NCBI GenBank assembly: GCA_021298875.1
Contig: JAJTHJ010000269.1
Coordinates: forward strand, 1-5,548
Origin: Burkholderiales bacterium
Lineage (GTDB): Bacteria; Pseudomonadota; Gammaproteobacteria; Burkholderiales; Burkholderiaceae_F
Reading direction: 5' to 3'
DNA length: 5,548 bases
The notes under the pieces are model-generated. The model searched no databases and was not told the origin of the DNA. It worked only from the letters and a program-made list of their open reading frames with translations. Below are positions 1 to 5,548 of this stretch, in pieces. Position 1 is the stretch's first letter; each line of letters starts with the position of its first letter. Made by a program: the position numbers and the translations under genes.

Positions 1-3000
1 CCGTTGAAGATCGGGTCGTCGAGGATGAAGAGCGCGCCCAGCATGGCGGCCAGCGCGGTCAGCACGATGGGCTTGGCGCGGGTGGCGGCGGCGTCGATGG
101 TCGCTTGCCGCAAGTCCGCGCCCTCGGCTATTCGCTGGTGGATGAAGTCCACCAGCAAAATCGAGTTGCGCACGATGATGCCGGCCAGCGCGATCATGCC
201 GATCATCGAGGTCGCCGTGAACTGGCTGCCCAACAGCGCATGCCCCGGCAGCACGCCGATGAGGGTGAGCGGAATCGGCGCCATGATGATGAGCGGCGTC
301 AGATACGAGCGGAACTGCGCGACCACCAGCAGGTAAATGAGGATCAGCCCCACGCCATAGGCCATGCCCATGTCGCGGAAGGTCTCGTAGGTGATCTGCC
401 ATTCGCCGTCCCACTTGAGTCCAAACGCCGCGTAGGGGTTGGACGGCTGCTTGATCCAGTATTCGTTAAGCGCCAACCCGCCCGGAGCTGCCACTTTTTC
501 AATTCCCGCGCGCAGCTTGAACATGCCGTAGAGCGGGGAGTCCTTCTTGCCCGGGCCGCCGGCCACATCGCCCACCACATACACCACCGGCTGCAAGTCC
601 TTGCGGTAGATCACCGTCTCGGCGGGCAGCGTGACGGGCTTGACCAGTTCCGCCAGCGCGACCTCGTAGCTCTTGCCGGCGCTGTCGGTACCGCGCAGGC
701 GCAGCTTCAGCACATCGTCCAACCGCCCTTGCTGCTCGGACGCCAGCCCCACGCGCACCGGCACCGCGTACTTGGCAACACCGTCGTGCAGCGGCGTGAT
801 GTCGGCGCCGCCGAGCGCCAGTTGCGCGGCGCGCACCACGTCGGCGGCGGCGATGCCGTACTGCGCGGCCTTGGCCTCGTCCACGCGGAGCACGATGCGG
901 CTGGCCTCGTCCAGCGTGCTGTCGTCGATGGCGACCGTGTCCGGCGTGGCCTCGAACACCTCGCGCACGTCCTTGCCGAGCTTGACCATCGCCGCGTAGT
1001 CGGGGCCATAGATCTCGGCCACGATGGGGCTCAACACCGGCGGGCCGGGCGGCACTTCGACGACCTTGATGTCGGCCTTGTGCTTATTGGCGATCGCCTG
1101 CAACGCCGGCAGCGCGGCCTGCGCGATCTCGTGGCTCTTGCGGCTGCGCGCGTGCTTGTCGGCCAGGTTGACTTGCAAGTCGCCGACCTCGCCGCCGGTG
1201 CGCAGGTAGTACTGCCGTACCAGCCCGTTGAAGTTGATCGGCGCGGCCAGCCCCGCGTAGCCCTGCACGTTCTGCACCTCGGGTACCTTGGCGAGTTCGG
1301 CGGCCAGTTCGCGCAGCACGGCGTCGGTCTTCTCGACCGCGGTGCCGGTGGGCATATCCACCACCACCTGGAACTCGCTCTTGTTGTCGAAGGGCAGCAT
1401 CTTCATCACGACGAGCCCCGCCGGCACCAACGCGACCGACAGCAGGATCGCGCCAAAGATGCCGCCCGCCAGCGCCCAGCGCGCGCGCCGGCCGTCGCGA
1501 CCGCGCAGGAAGGGCGTCATCACGCGCGTGAAAAACGCCGCGAGCTTCTGCGACAGCTTGTCCCCCGCCGCCGGCGCCTGCGCACCGTGGTGGCGCGCGA
1601 TCAGCCGCAGCGCCATCCACGGCGTGACCACAAAGGCCACTGCCAGCGAGATCAGCATGCCGAGCGAAGAGTTGATCGGGATCGGCGCCATGTACGGCCC
1701 CATCAGGCCGGAGACGAAGGCCATCGGCAGCAGCGCCGCAATCACCGTCAACGTGGCGAGGATGGTCGGGCCGCCGACTTCATCGACCGCGCGCGGGATC
1801 ATCGCGGTCGGGTCGTCGTGGTCGAACTGGCTGCGGCGGTGGATGTTTTCCACCACCACGATGGCGTCGTCGACCAATATGCCGATCGAGAAGATCAGCG
1901 CAAACAGCGACACACGGTTCAACGTGAAGCCCCAGGCCCAGGAGGCGAAAAGCGTCATCGCGAGCGTCAACACGACCGCCGCACCGACCACGATGGCCTC
2001 GCGCCGGCCCAGGGTCAGCCACACCAGCGCCGCCACCGAGATCGTCGCGAAAATCGTTTTTTTTATCAGCTGGTTCGCCTTGTCGCGTGCGGTGTCGCCG
2101 TAGTTGCGGGTGACGACGACTTCGGTGTCGGCGGGAATGATCTGGCCTTTCAACTCGGCCACGCGCGCCATCACGGCGTCGGCCACGGTGGCGGCGTTTT
2201 CGCCGGCCTTTTTGGAGATGGCGATGGTCACCGCAGGCTTCTCGTCCAGCGTGCGTGCGCCGCCTTCGGCTTGCTTCACGTCGCCGTGCCAGACAAAGCG
2301 CGTCGGCACGTCCGCACCGCGCCGCACGCGCGCCACGTCGGACAGGTAAACGGGCTTGCGGTCGGTCACGCCGACGACGATGCGGCCCACGTCGTCCGCC
2401 GACGCGAAGAACTCGCCGGTGCGCACTTCCACCGTGCGGTTACCGGTCACCAGATTGCCGGCCGGCGCCGAGCTGTTGGCCGCGCGCAGCGCGCGCTCCA
2501 GATCGGTGATGGTGACGCGGTGCGCGGCCATCCGCTCGGGGTCGAGCGTCACGCGCACCACCTGATCCGGCCCGCCGCTGGTGACCACCTCGCGCGTACC
2601 GGGCACACGCTTCAACTCGATCTCCAGCGCGTGCGCGACGCGTTGCAAGTCGGCGGCCGTCGTGTCCGCGCGCGTGCCGTGCAGCGTCAGCGTAACGATG
2701 GGCACATCGTCGATGCCCTTGGGTTTGACCACGAAGTCGCCGATGCCGAGATACGCGGGGATCGCCTCGTTGGCGTAGCCGGGGCGGTTGGCGAGCAGCG
2801 TGTCGTGCAGCCGCACCAGCGCAGCGATGCGGTCTTCGCCGACCTTGAACTGCACCGTCAGCACCGCCAGCCCCGGCCGCGTGACCGAGAACACGTGCTC
2901 GATGCCGGTGATCTGCGAGACCACCTGCTCGGCCGGCACCGTGACCATGTTGTGCACGTCCGGCGCCGACGCTCCCGGAAACGGGATCAGCACATTGGCC

Positions 3001-3167
3001 ATCGTCACGTTGATTTGCGGCTCTTCTTCCTTGGGCGTGACCAGCACCGCGAAGATGCCCATCAACAGGCCGACCAGCGCCAGCAGCGGCGTGATCTGCG
3101 TAATCAGAAACGCGCGCGCGATGCGGCCGGAGAGGCCGAGGCGTTCTTCGGCGGTGGGATGAGTCAT
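1..3167 (-). CDS. RND-family efflux pump, inner-membrane permease subunit (AcrB/HAE1-like), C-terminus cut by window edge
   Basis: This is a proton-driven inner-membrane transporter that passes substrates from the periplasm or inner leaflet to an adaptor and an outer-membrane channel. The frame is open for 1055 codons with no stop. TM1 is near residues 24-43, followed by a large periplasmic loop to about 368, TM2-TM6 at about 371-520, TM7 near 566-585, a second periplasmic loop to about 930, and TM8-TM11 after that. TM4 carries the double aspartate (SIGILVDDAIVVVEN, D433/D434) of the AcrB proton relay. TM10 has VRNSILLVDF, so R1000 sits where AcrB has Lys940. R1030 and T1037 match AcrB Arg971 and Thr978. 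Only the end, including TM12, is missing. The ATG at 3167 fits the usual N-terminus (RLGLSGRIARAFL) and has a weak ribosome site (GCGGG). The gene lies 184 bases downstream of its adaptor. The DD pair favours the HAE1 branch over metal-type CusA pumps. The family is certain; the substrate is unknown. Confidence 0.96.
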   Translation of the reverse strand, partial: MTHPTAEERLGLSGRIARAFLITQITPLLALVGLLMGIFAVLVTPKEEEPQINVTMANVLIPFPGASAPDVHNMVTVPAEQVVSQITGIEHVFSVTRPGLAVLTVQFKVGEDRIAALVRLHDTLLANRPGYANEAIPAYLGIGDFVVKPKGIDDVPIVTLTLHGTRADTTAADLQRVAHALEIELKRVPGTREVVTSGGPDQVVRVTLDPERMAAHRVTITDLERALRAANSSAPAGNLVTGNRTVEVRTGEFFASADDVGRIVVGVTDRKPVYLSDVARVRRGADVPTRFVWHGDVKQAEGGARTLDEKPAVTIAISKKAGENAATVADAVMARVAELKGQIIPADTEVVVTRNYGDTARDKANQLIKKTIFATISVAALVWLTLGRREAIVVGAAVVLTLAMTLFASWAWGFTLNRVSLFALIFSIGILVDDAIVVVENIHRRSQFDHDDPTAMIPRAVDEVGGPTILATLTVIAALLPMAFVSGLMGPYMAPIPINSSLGMLISLAVAFVVTPWMALRLIARHHGAQAPAAGDKLSQKLAAFFTRVMTPFLRGRDGRRARWALAGGIFGAILLSVALVPAGLVVMKMLPFDNKSEFQVVVDMPTGTAVEKTDAVLRELAAELAKVPEVQNVQGYAGLAAPINFNGLVRQYYLRTGGEVGDLQVNLADKHARSRKSHEIAQAALPALQAIANKHKADIKVVEVPPGPPVLSPIVAEIYGPDYAAMVKLGKDVREVFEATPDTVAIDDSTLDEASRIVLRVDEAKAAQYGIAAADVVRAAQLALGGADITPLHDGVAKYAVPVRVGLASEQQGRLDDVLKLRLRGTDSAGKSYEVALAELVKPVTLPAETVIYRKDLQPVVYVVGDVAGGPGKKDSPLYGMFKLRAGIEKVAAPGGLALNEYWIKQPSNPYAAFGLKWDGEWQITYETFRDMGMAYGVGLILIYLLVVAQFRSYLTPLIIMAPIPLTLIGVLPGHALLGSQFTATSMIGMIALAGIIVRNSILLVDFIHQRIAEGADLRQATIDAAATRAKPIVLTALAAMLGALFILDDPIFN

Positions 3168-3183
3168 TGCCCGCACCGGAAGG

Positions 3184-3211
3184 GTGAAACGTGAAACGTG
3201 AAACGTGAAAC
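3184..3211. repeat. Tandem array of four GTGAAAC heptamers
   Basis: Four perfect head-to-tail copies of the 7-mer GTGAAAC fill 3184-3211 (GTTTCAC on the minus strand). The array ends 16 bases upstream of the pump ATG, in its untranslated leader, so a copy-number change would alter spacing but not the reading frame. It lies beside the inverted-repeat element. It may be part of the same repeat family or a slippage-prone microsatellite. Confidence 0.85.
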
Positions 3212-3229
3212 GCGGGGCACGCTTGTACT

Positions 3230-3303
3230 GTCATCCCGAGCGCAGCGAGCGATCTGCTGTTGAGGCGCACAGAAAGCAGGTCCCCCGCTGCGCTCGGGAC
3301 GAC
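3230..3303. repeat. Imperfect inverted repeat, REP/MITE-like intergenic element
   Basis: The left arm (3230-3258) begins GTCATCCCGAGCGCAGCGAG. The right arm (3275-3303) is its reverse complement at 25 of 29 positions, and a 16-base loop (3259-3274) separates them. The mismatches are mostly transitions and sit away from the conserved CCCGAGCGCAGCG core. This type of repeat, with a core resembling TCATCCCGAGCGCAGCGAG, is one I recognise as dispersed in intergenic DNA of many environmental bacteria. In RNA it would form a strong hairpin between the adaptor and pump messages. It encodes no transposase and holds no gene. Confidence 0.75.
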
Positions 3304-3321
3304 CGCATCGGGCGGTGTACT

Positions 3322-3335
3322 CGCTTGCGCAAGCG
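3322..3335. repeat. 14-base perfect palindrome downstream of adaptor gene
   Basis: CGCTTGCGCAAGCG is a perfect palindrome starting 17 bases past the adaptor stop codon. It could fold as a five-base stem with a GCGC loop. No T-run follows, so a terminator is unlikely. It may be the outer part of the same mobile-type intergenic repeat as the adjacent 74-base inverted repeat, or a separate protein-binding site. Confidence 0.4.
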
Positions 3336-3351
3336 CGGAGGATCATGACGC

Positions 3352-4356
3352 TCACTTCGCCGCCAACGGGTTCAACTGCACCCGCTCGCCCGCATCCAGT
3401 CCGGCCAGCACTTCGACCAGCCCGCCTTCCAGCGGCTGGCCGACGCGCACCTGCCGCAGCGTGACCTTGCCGTCGGCGCCGAGCACGTTGACGGCCGTCA
3501 TTTCGCCGCGACGGATCAGCACGGCAGAGGGCACCACGAGCTTGGTCGCTCTGCCCACCGGCACCAGGATCTTCGCGACCGTCCCGGGCATCACGCCCGC
3601 TGGCAGCGTGGCCGGCAGATCGGCGCGGATTTCCGTGGACAGCAGCCGCGGATCGGCGGCAGGCAGCACGGTGACCTGGGTCGATTCGACCGCCGCATCC
3701 GCCGCCGGCACCAGCACGCTCACCTGCTTGACCGCATTGACGCGCGCCAGCGCGAACTGCGGGATGCTGCCCACCGCGCGCAAGGCGCTCGGGTCGTACA
3801 TCTCCACGACCGGCTTGCCGGGGGCGGCGAGTTCGCCCAGTTCCATCGCACGGCGCGTAATCACGCCGTCGATCGGCGCGCGTAACTCGGCAAAGCTGCG
3901 CGAGGTGATGGCCTGCGTGCGGCCGGCTTCGGCGGCTTCGAGCGAGGCTTGCGCGGCTTTGAGGCTGGCGTCGGACTGATCGAGTGCGGCCTGGCTGATG
4001 AAGCCCCTGGCAACCAGCGCCTTGTTGCGCTCGTGATCGAGCCGCGCCCGCTCCAGCGCGGCGCGCGCCTGCGCGACGTTGGCGCTACCCGCGGCGACCT
4101 GCGCGTCGGTCTCGCGCGTGTCGATGCGCGCCAGCAACTGGCCGCGCTTTACGCGGTCGCCGGCATCGACGTAAAACGCGGTGACGGTGCCGGAGATCTG
4201 CGCCGAGACGGTGGCCTTGCGCACCGCGTCTATCACCGCATCGGCAGCGTAGATGTCGCGCACCGTGCGGTTCTCAGCCGTGACCGTGCCCTGGCCCTGT
4301 GCCAGCGCCGCGCCGGCCAGCAGGCCGGCGGCGAGCGCGAGTGTTCTGAACTGCAT
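3352..4356 (-). CDS. RND efflux periplasmic adaptor subunit (membrane fusion protein)
   Basis: This is the periplasmic adaptor that joins the RND pump to an outer-membrane channel. It has 334 residues, shorter than AcrA (about 400). An N-terminal signal peptide (charged start, hydrophobic core, AALA then QGQG) suggests cleavage near residue 19. There is no lipobox cysteine, so it is probably soluble or anchored only through its partners. Domains in order: first lipoyl half at about 48-80 (SGTVTAFYVDAGDRVKRGQL); an alanine-rich alpha-hairpin or coiled coil at about 82-150; second lipoyl half at about 155-188 (LRAPIDGVITRRAMELGE); beta-barrel at about 190-262; membrane-proximal domain at about 265-334, with VVPSAVL and VQLNPLAAK near the end. 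The ATG at 4356 directly precedes the signal peptide; the ribosome site is weak (GGATCGG). It is the first gene of the efflux unit, with a candidate promoter and operator upstream and the permease downstream. No outer-membrane factor is visible. Confidence 0.95.
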   Translation of the reverse strand: MQFRTLALAAGLLAGAALAQGQGTVTAENRTVRDIYAADAVIDAVRKATVSAQISGTVTAFYVDAGDRVKRGQLLARIDTRETDAQVAAGSANVAQARAALERARLDHERNKALVARGFISQAALDQSDASLKAAQASLEAAEAGRTQAITSRSFAELRAPIDGVITRRAMELGELAAPGKPVVEMYDPSALRAVGSIPQFALARVNAVKQVSVLVPAADAAVESTQVTVLPAADPRLLSTEIRADLPATLPAGVMPGTVAKILVPVGRATKLVVPSAVLIRRGEMTAVNVLGADGKVTLRQVRVGQPLEGGLVEVLAGLDAGERVQLNPLAAK

Positions 4357-4392
4357 GGCCGATCCGACGACGAGAGGTTCGTAACGGGTCGG

Positions 4393-4423
4393 ATTATCGG
4401 CTAGATACCCCCCAGGGTATACA
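4393..4423 (-). promoter_or_regulatory. Candidate sigma70-type promoter for the adaptor-pump unit
   Basis: On the minus strand GATAAT (4398-4393) matches the -10 consensus TATAAT at five of six bases. A weak -35 lies upstream, either TATACC (4421-4416, 17-base spacer) or TGTATA (4423-4418, 19-base spacer). Each matches TTGACA at only three bases. Transcription would begin near 4386, giving a leader of about 30 bases before the adaptor ATG at 4356. The poor -35 and the inverted repeat within the spacer fit a regulated promoter. The position is an inference from sequence only. Confidence 0.5.
4405..4420. promoter_or_regulatory. CsoR/CstR-like operator candidate, inverted repeat ATACCC-N4-GGGTAT
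   Basis: The 16 bases ATACCCCCCAGGGTAT form a perfect 6-base inverted repeat around a 4-base CCCA centre. G/C tracts flanked by TA-rich ends are typical of operators bound by the CsoR/RcnR/FrmR/CstR repressor family, which senses Cu(I), Ni/Co, formaldehyde or persulfide. The repeat lies between the candidate -35 and -10, where a bound repressor would block RNA polymerase. A MerR-type regulator is an alternative, because one pairing of the boxes leaves a 19-base spacer. No regulator gene is in the window. Confidence 0.5.
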
Positions 4424-4438
4424 GCCGGCCGTCGCGTG

Positions 4439-4454
4439 CGTGACGACGGTCACA
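4439..4454. promoter_or_regulatory. CRP/Vfr-like palindrome upstream of the efflux promoter
   Basis: On the minus strand the bases read TGTGACCGTCGTCACG. This matches the CRP core TGTGA-N6-TCACA at nine of ten fixed positions and contains the perfect dyad GTGAC-N4-GTCAC (4440-4453). Its centre is about 60 bases upstream of the transcription start predicted from the -10 at 4393-4398, close to the -61.5 position of class I CRP activation. A single chance match in GC-rich DNA is possible, and the regulator present in this organism is unknown. Confidence 0.3.
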
Positions 4455-4459
4455 GCGGC

Positions 4460-4479
4460 GCGCGGTAGATCGGCCGCGC
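4460..4479 (-). other. Short GC hairpin immediately after ccmI stop
   Basis: GCGCGG (4460-4465) and CCGCGC (4474-4479) can pair as a six-base stem around an eight-base loop, starting right after the ccmI TGA. No T-tract follows on the minus strand, so it is not a standard intrinsic terminator. It may mark the 3' end of the ccm transcript or protect it, or it may be incidental in GC-rich DNA. Confidence 0.25.
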
Positions 4480-5548
4480 TCAGGGCAGCACGCGGTCAAT
4501 GGTGACGGCAACACCCTGCGCACCGACCTTGACCGGCGCCGACAGGCCTTCCAGGTCGCCCGGATTGGGCATCGGCGCGCCGGTCTTGGAGACGCGCGCG
4601 CCGACGATCACCTCGGCCGCGGTGGCCAGCGTCATGTTGGGCGACATCGCCATCGTCTCGTCCAGGGTGAACTTGGCGGGCAGATCCTTGACTTGCAGCG
4701 TCTTCATCGCCAGCGGCATGCGCGAGCCCTGGGCCGCGCGGGCGAAGACGATCACCATGTCGGTCGGCGCCGCCTTGGCCTTCAAGTCCGCGCCGAGCGT
4801 TACCGTACCGGCCACGGTGGCCTTGCCGGTGGCGGCGTCAGCACTCTTCGCGGCCGGGTCGCCCGCCGGCGCGGCAATCGGCGGATGGTCGCGCGGCAAA
4901 GGTTGGCCGGCGGCAACGGGCGGCAGCTTCCGGCTCTGCGCCAGCGGCGGCGCCGGCGGCATGCCGGCCAGTTTGCGTGCCTCGGCGATGCTGCCGGAGA
5001 TCTGCTGCGCGATCGGCGCATCGGCCGGCAGACTCGCTTGCAGGCGCTCCCAATAGTCGACGGCGCCCTTGTAGTCCTGACGCTCGAAAGCCTCGGTGCC
5101 GGCGATGGCCAGCGCTTTCCACTGGGTGGGGTCGATCTTCAGAGCCTTTTCGACGAGCTTCAGCGGCTCGCCGGCGATCTTGCGGCCCTGCGCCATCGCC
5201 AATGCATCGGCCTGGTCGGCCAGCAGGTCGGCGTTGTCGGGCACCAGTTCGATCAGGCGCCCGTAGGCCCGCGCAGCCTTGTCGAACTGGCCCATCTGGT
5301 AGTAAGTGCGCGCCAGCGTGTACCAGCCGTCGACGTTCTTGGGTTCCCGTTCCAGGTGCTTTTCCAGCGTCTCGGTCAGCGCCTGCATCTGCGCCGGGTC
5401 GGCCGAGTGCGGATCGCCGCCGCCCGCGACCGCCATCAGCGCCGGATTGAGCGCCGCGGAGTCGCCAAAGCGCGCGTACATCAAGCCCGCCGCGACCGGG
5501 ATCGCCAACGCCAGGGCCACGGCGATCCAGCGCGGCGCGCTGGCCGTC
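4480..5548 (-). CDS. ccmI: Cytochrome c maturation protein CcmI (CycH), 3' part; N-terminus beyond window edge
   Basis: CcmI presents apocytochrome c to the CcmF/CcmH haem-ligation complex at the periplasmic face of the inner membrane. Visible are 355 codons ending in TGA at 4482-4480. The fragment opens inside the protein with a membrane segment (RWIAVALALAIPVAAGLMYA), taken as the second TM helix of CcmI. The first TM helix and cytoplasmic loop lie off the right edge. A TPR region follows at about visible residues 52-190 (for example GWYTLARTYYQMGQFDKAAR and LADQADALAMAQGR), then a proline/alanine-rich linker at about 196-244. The C-terminal domain at about 246-355 contains IVFARAAQGSRMPLA, DETMAMSPNMTL, GARVSKTG and GDLEGLSAP, and ends AVTIDRVLP, all typical of CcmI. 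A GTG at 5520 could be read as a start but falls inside the TM helix, so the frame surely continues upstream. It is probably the last gene of a ccm operon. Confidence 0.93.
   Translation of the reverse strand, partial: TASAPRWIAVALALAIPVAAGLMYARFGDSAALNPALMAVAGGGDPHSADPAQMQALTETLEKHLEREPKNVDGWYTLARTYYQMGQFDKAARAYGRLIELVPDNADLLADQADALAMAQGRKIAGEPLKLVEKALKIDPTQWKALAIAGTEAFERQDYKGAVDYWERLQASLPADAPIAQQISGSIAEARKLAGMPPAPPLAQSRKLPPVAAGQPLPRDHPPIAAPAGDPAAKSADAATGKATVAGTVTLGADLKAKAAPTDMVIVFARAAQGSRMPLAMKTLQVKDLPAKFTLDETMAMSPNMTLATAAEVIVGARVSKTGAPMPNPGDLEGLSAPVKVGAQGVAVTIDRVLP

Noticed and set aside
1288..2103. Plus-strand 271-codon frame
   Set aside because: It is antisense to the core TM region of the pump, where the minus-strand frame has conserved RND motifs such as the DD pair in TM4.
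1..3167. Pump as a CusA-type heavy-metal exporter
   Set aside because: TM4 has the adjacent DD pair of HAE1 pumps, and I could not see a methionine cluster for metal relay in the periplasmic loops. A metal-responsive operator alone does not prove metal transport.
105..3194. Plus-strand open frame of 1029 codons
   Set aside because: It shares codon boundaries with the minus-strand pump gene and is its exact antisense mirror. The product is a low-complexity Arg/His/Gln/Asp-rich string with no domain, while the minus strand gives a full RND permease. GC-rich codon use removes stops from the mirror frame.
2440..3270. Minus-strand open frame of 276 codons starting inside the inverted repeat
   Set aside because: It is out of frame with the pump. 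Its first residues (SRSLAALGMT) are a translation of the intergenic repeat and the rest is Ala/Arg-rich shadow sequence.
3230..3303. Inverted repeat as an intrinsic terminator of the adaptor gene
   Set aside because: No T-run follows the stem on the minus strand, and the arms are far longer than usual for a terminator. A dispersed repeat fits better.
3164..3355. Minus-strand 63-codon frame filling the adaptor-pump gap
   Set aside because: It translates the palindrome, inverted repeat and heptamer array (ERSGGPAF, SRFTFHVS). Such peptides are common artefacts of this kind of repeat. No ribosome site or family resemblance was seen.
3260..3979. Plus-strand 239-codon Ser/Thr/Ala-rich frame
   Set aside because: It is antisense to the adaptor gene, begins within the repeat element, and shows no motif or plausible start.
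1..5548. CRISPR array, tRNA, rRNA or transposase gene
   Set aside because: No spaced direct repeats, no recognisable tRNA or rRNA sequence and no transposase-like frame were seen on either strand.

Overview
The window is GC-rich bacterial DNA. All three genes it supports lie on the minus strand, and two of them run off the window edges. The closest match by eye is a betaproteobacterium, perhaps of the Nitrosomonadales/Thiobacillus type. This rests on the CcmI-type protein (TM segment, TPR region, proline-rich linker, C-terminal domain), the RND pump subtype and the style of the intergenic repeats. The taxonomic call is an inference.

Reading in the direction of transcription, right to left: (1) 5548-4480 is the 3' part of a cytochrome c maturation gene, ccmI/cycH. 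Its product is a membrane-anchored TPR protein that handles apocytochrome c during haem attachment. (2) 4479-4357 is a 123-base gap. It holds a candidate promoter for the next gene, a 16-base G/C-tract inverted repeat of CsoR/CstR type lying across the -35/-10 spacer, and further upstream a CRP-like palindrome. (3) 4356-3352 is a complete periplasmic adaptor (membrane fusion protein) of an RND efflux system. (4) 3351-3168 is a 184-base gap. It holds a 14-base palindrome, a 74-base imperfect inverted repeat of REP/MITE-like type, and four perfect tandem copies of a 7-mer just upstream of the next start codon. (5) 3167-1 is an RND inner-membrane pump, 1055 codons visible, missing only its extreme C-terminus beyond the left edge.

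The adaptor and pump form a two-gene efflux unit that would need an outer-membrane factor encoded elsewhere. ccmI probably ends a separate ccm operon, and the efflux unit appears to start from its own regulated promoter. The most interesting part is the control region at 4393-4454. If the inverted repeat is a real CsoR-family operator, the pump may respond to a metal or to reactive sulfur rather than to drugs. I see no wholly new system here. The pump reads as one uninterrupted frame, although a much longer-looking open frame on the plus strand mirrors it and could mislead automated annotation.
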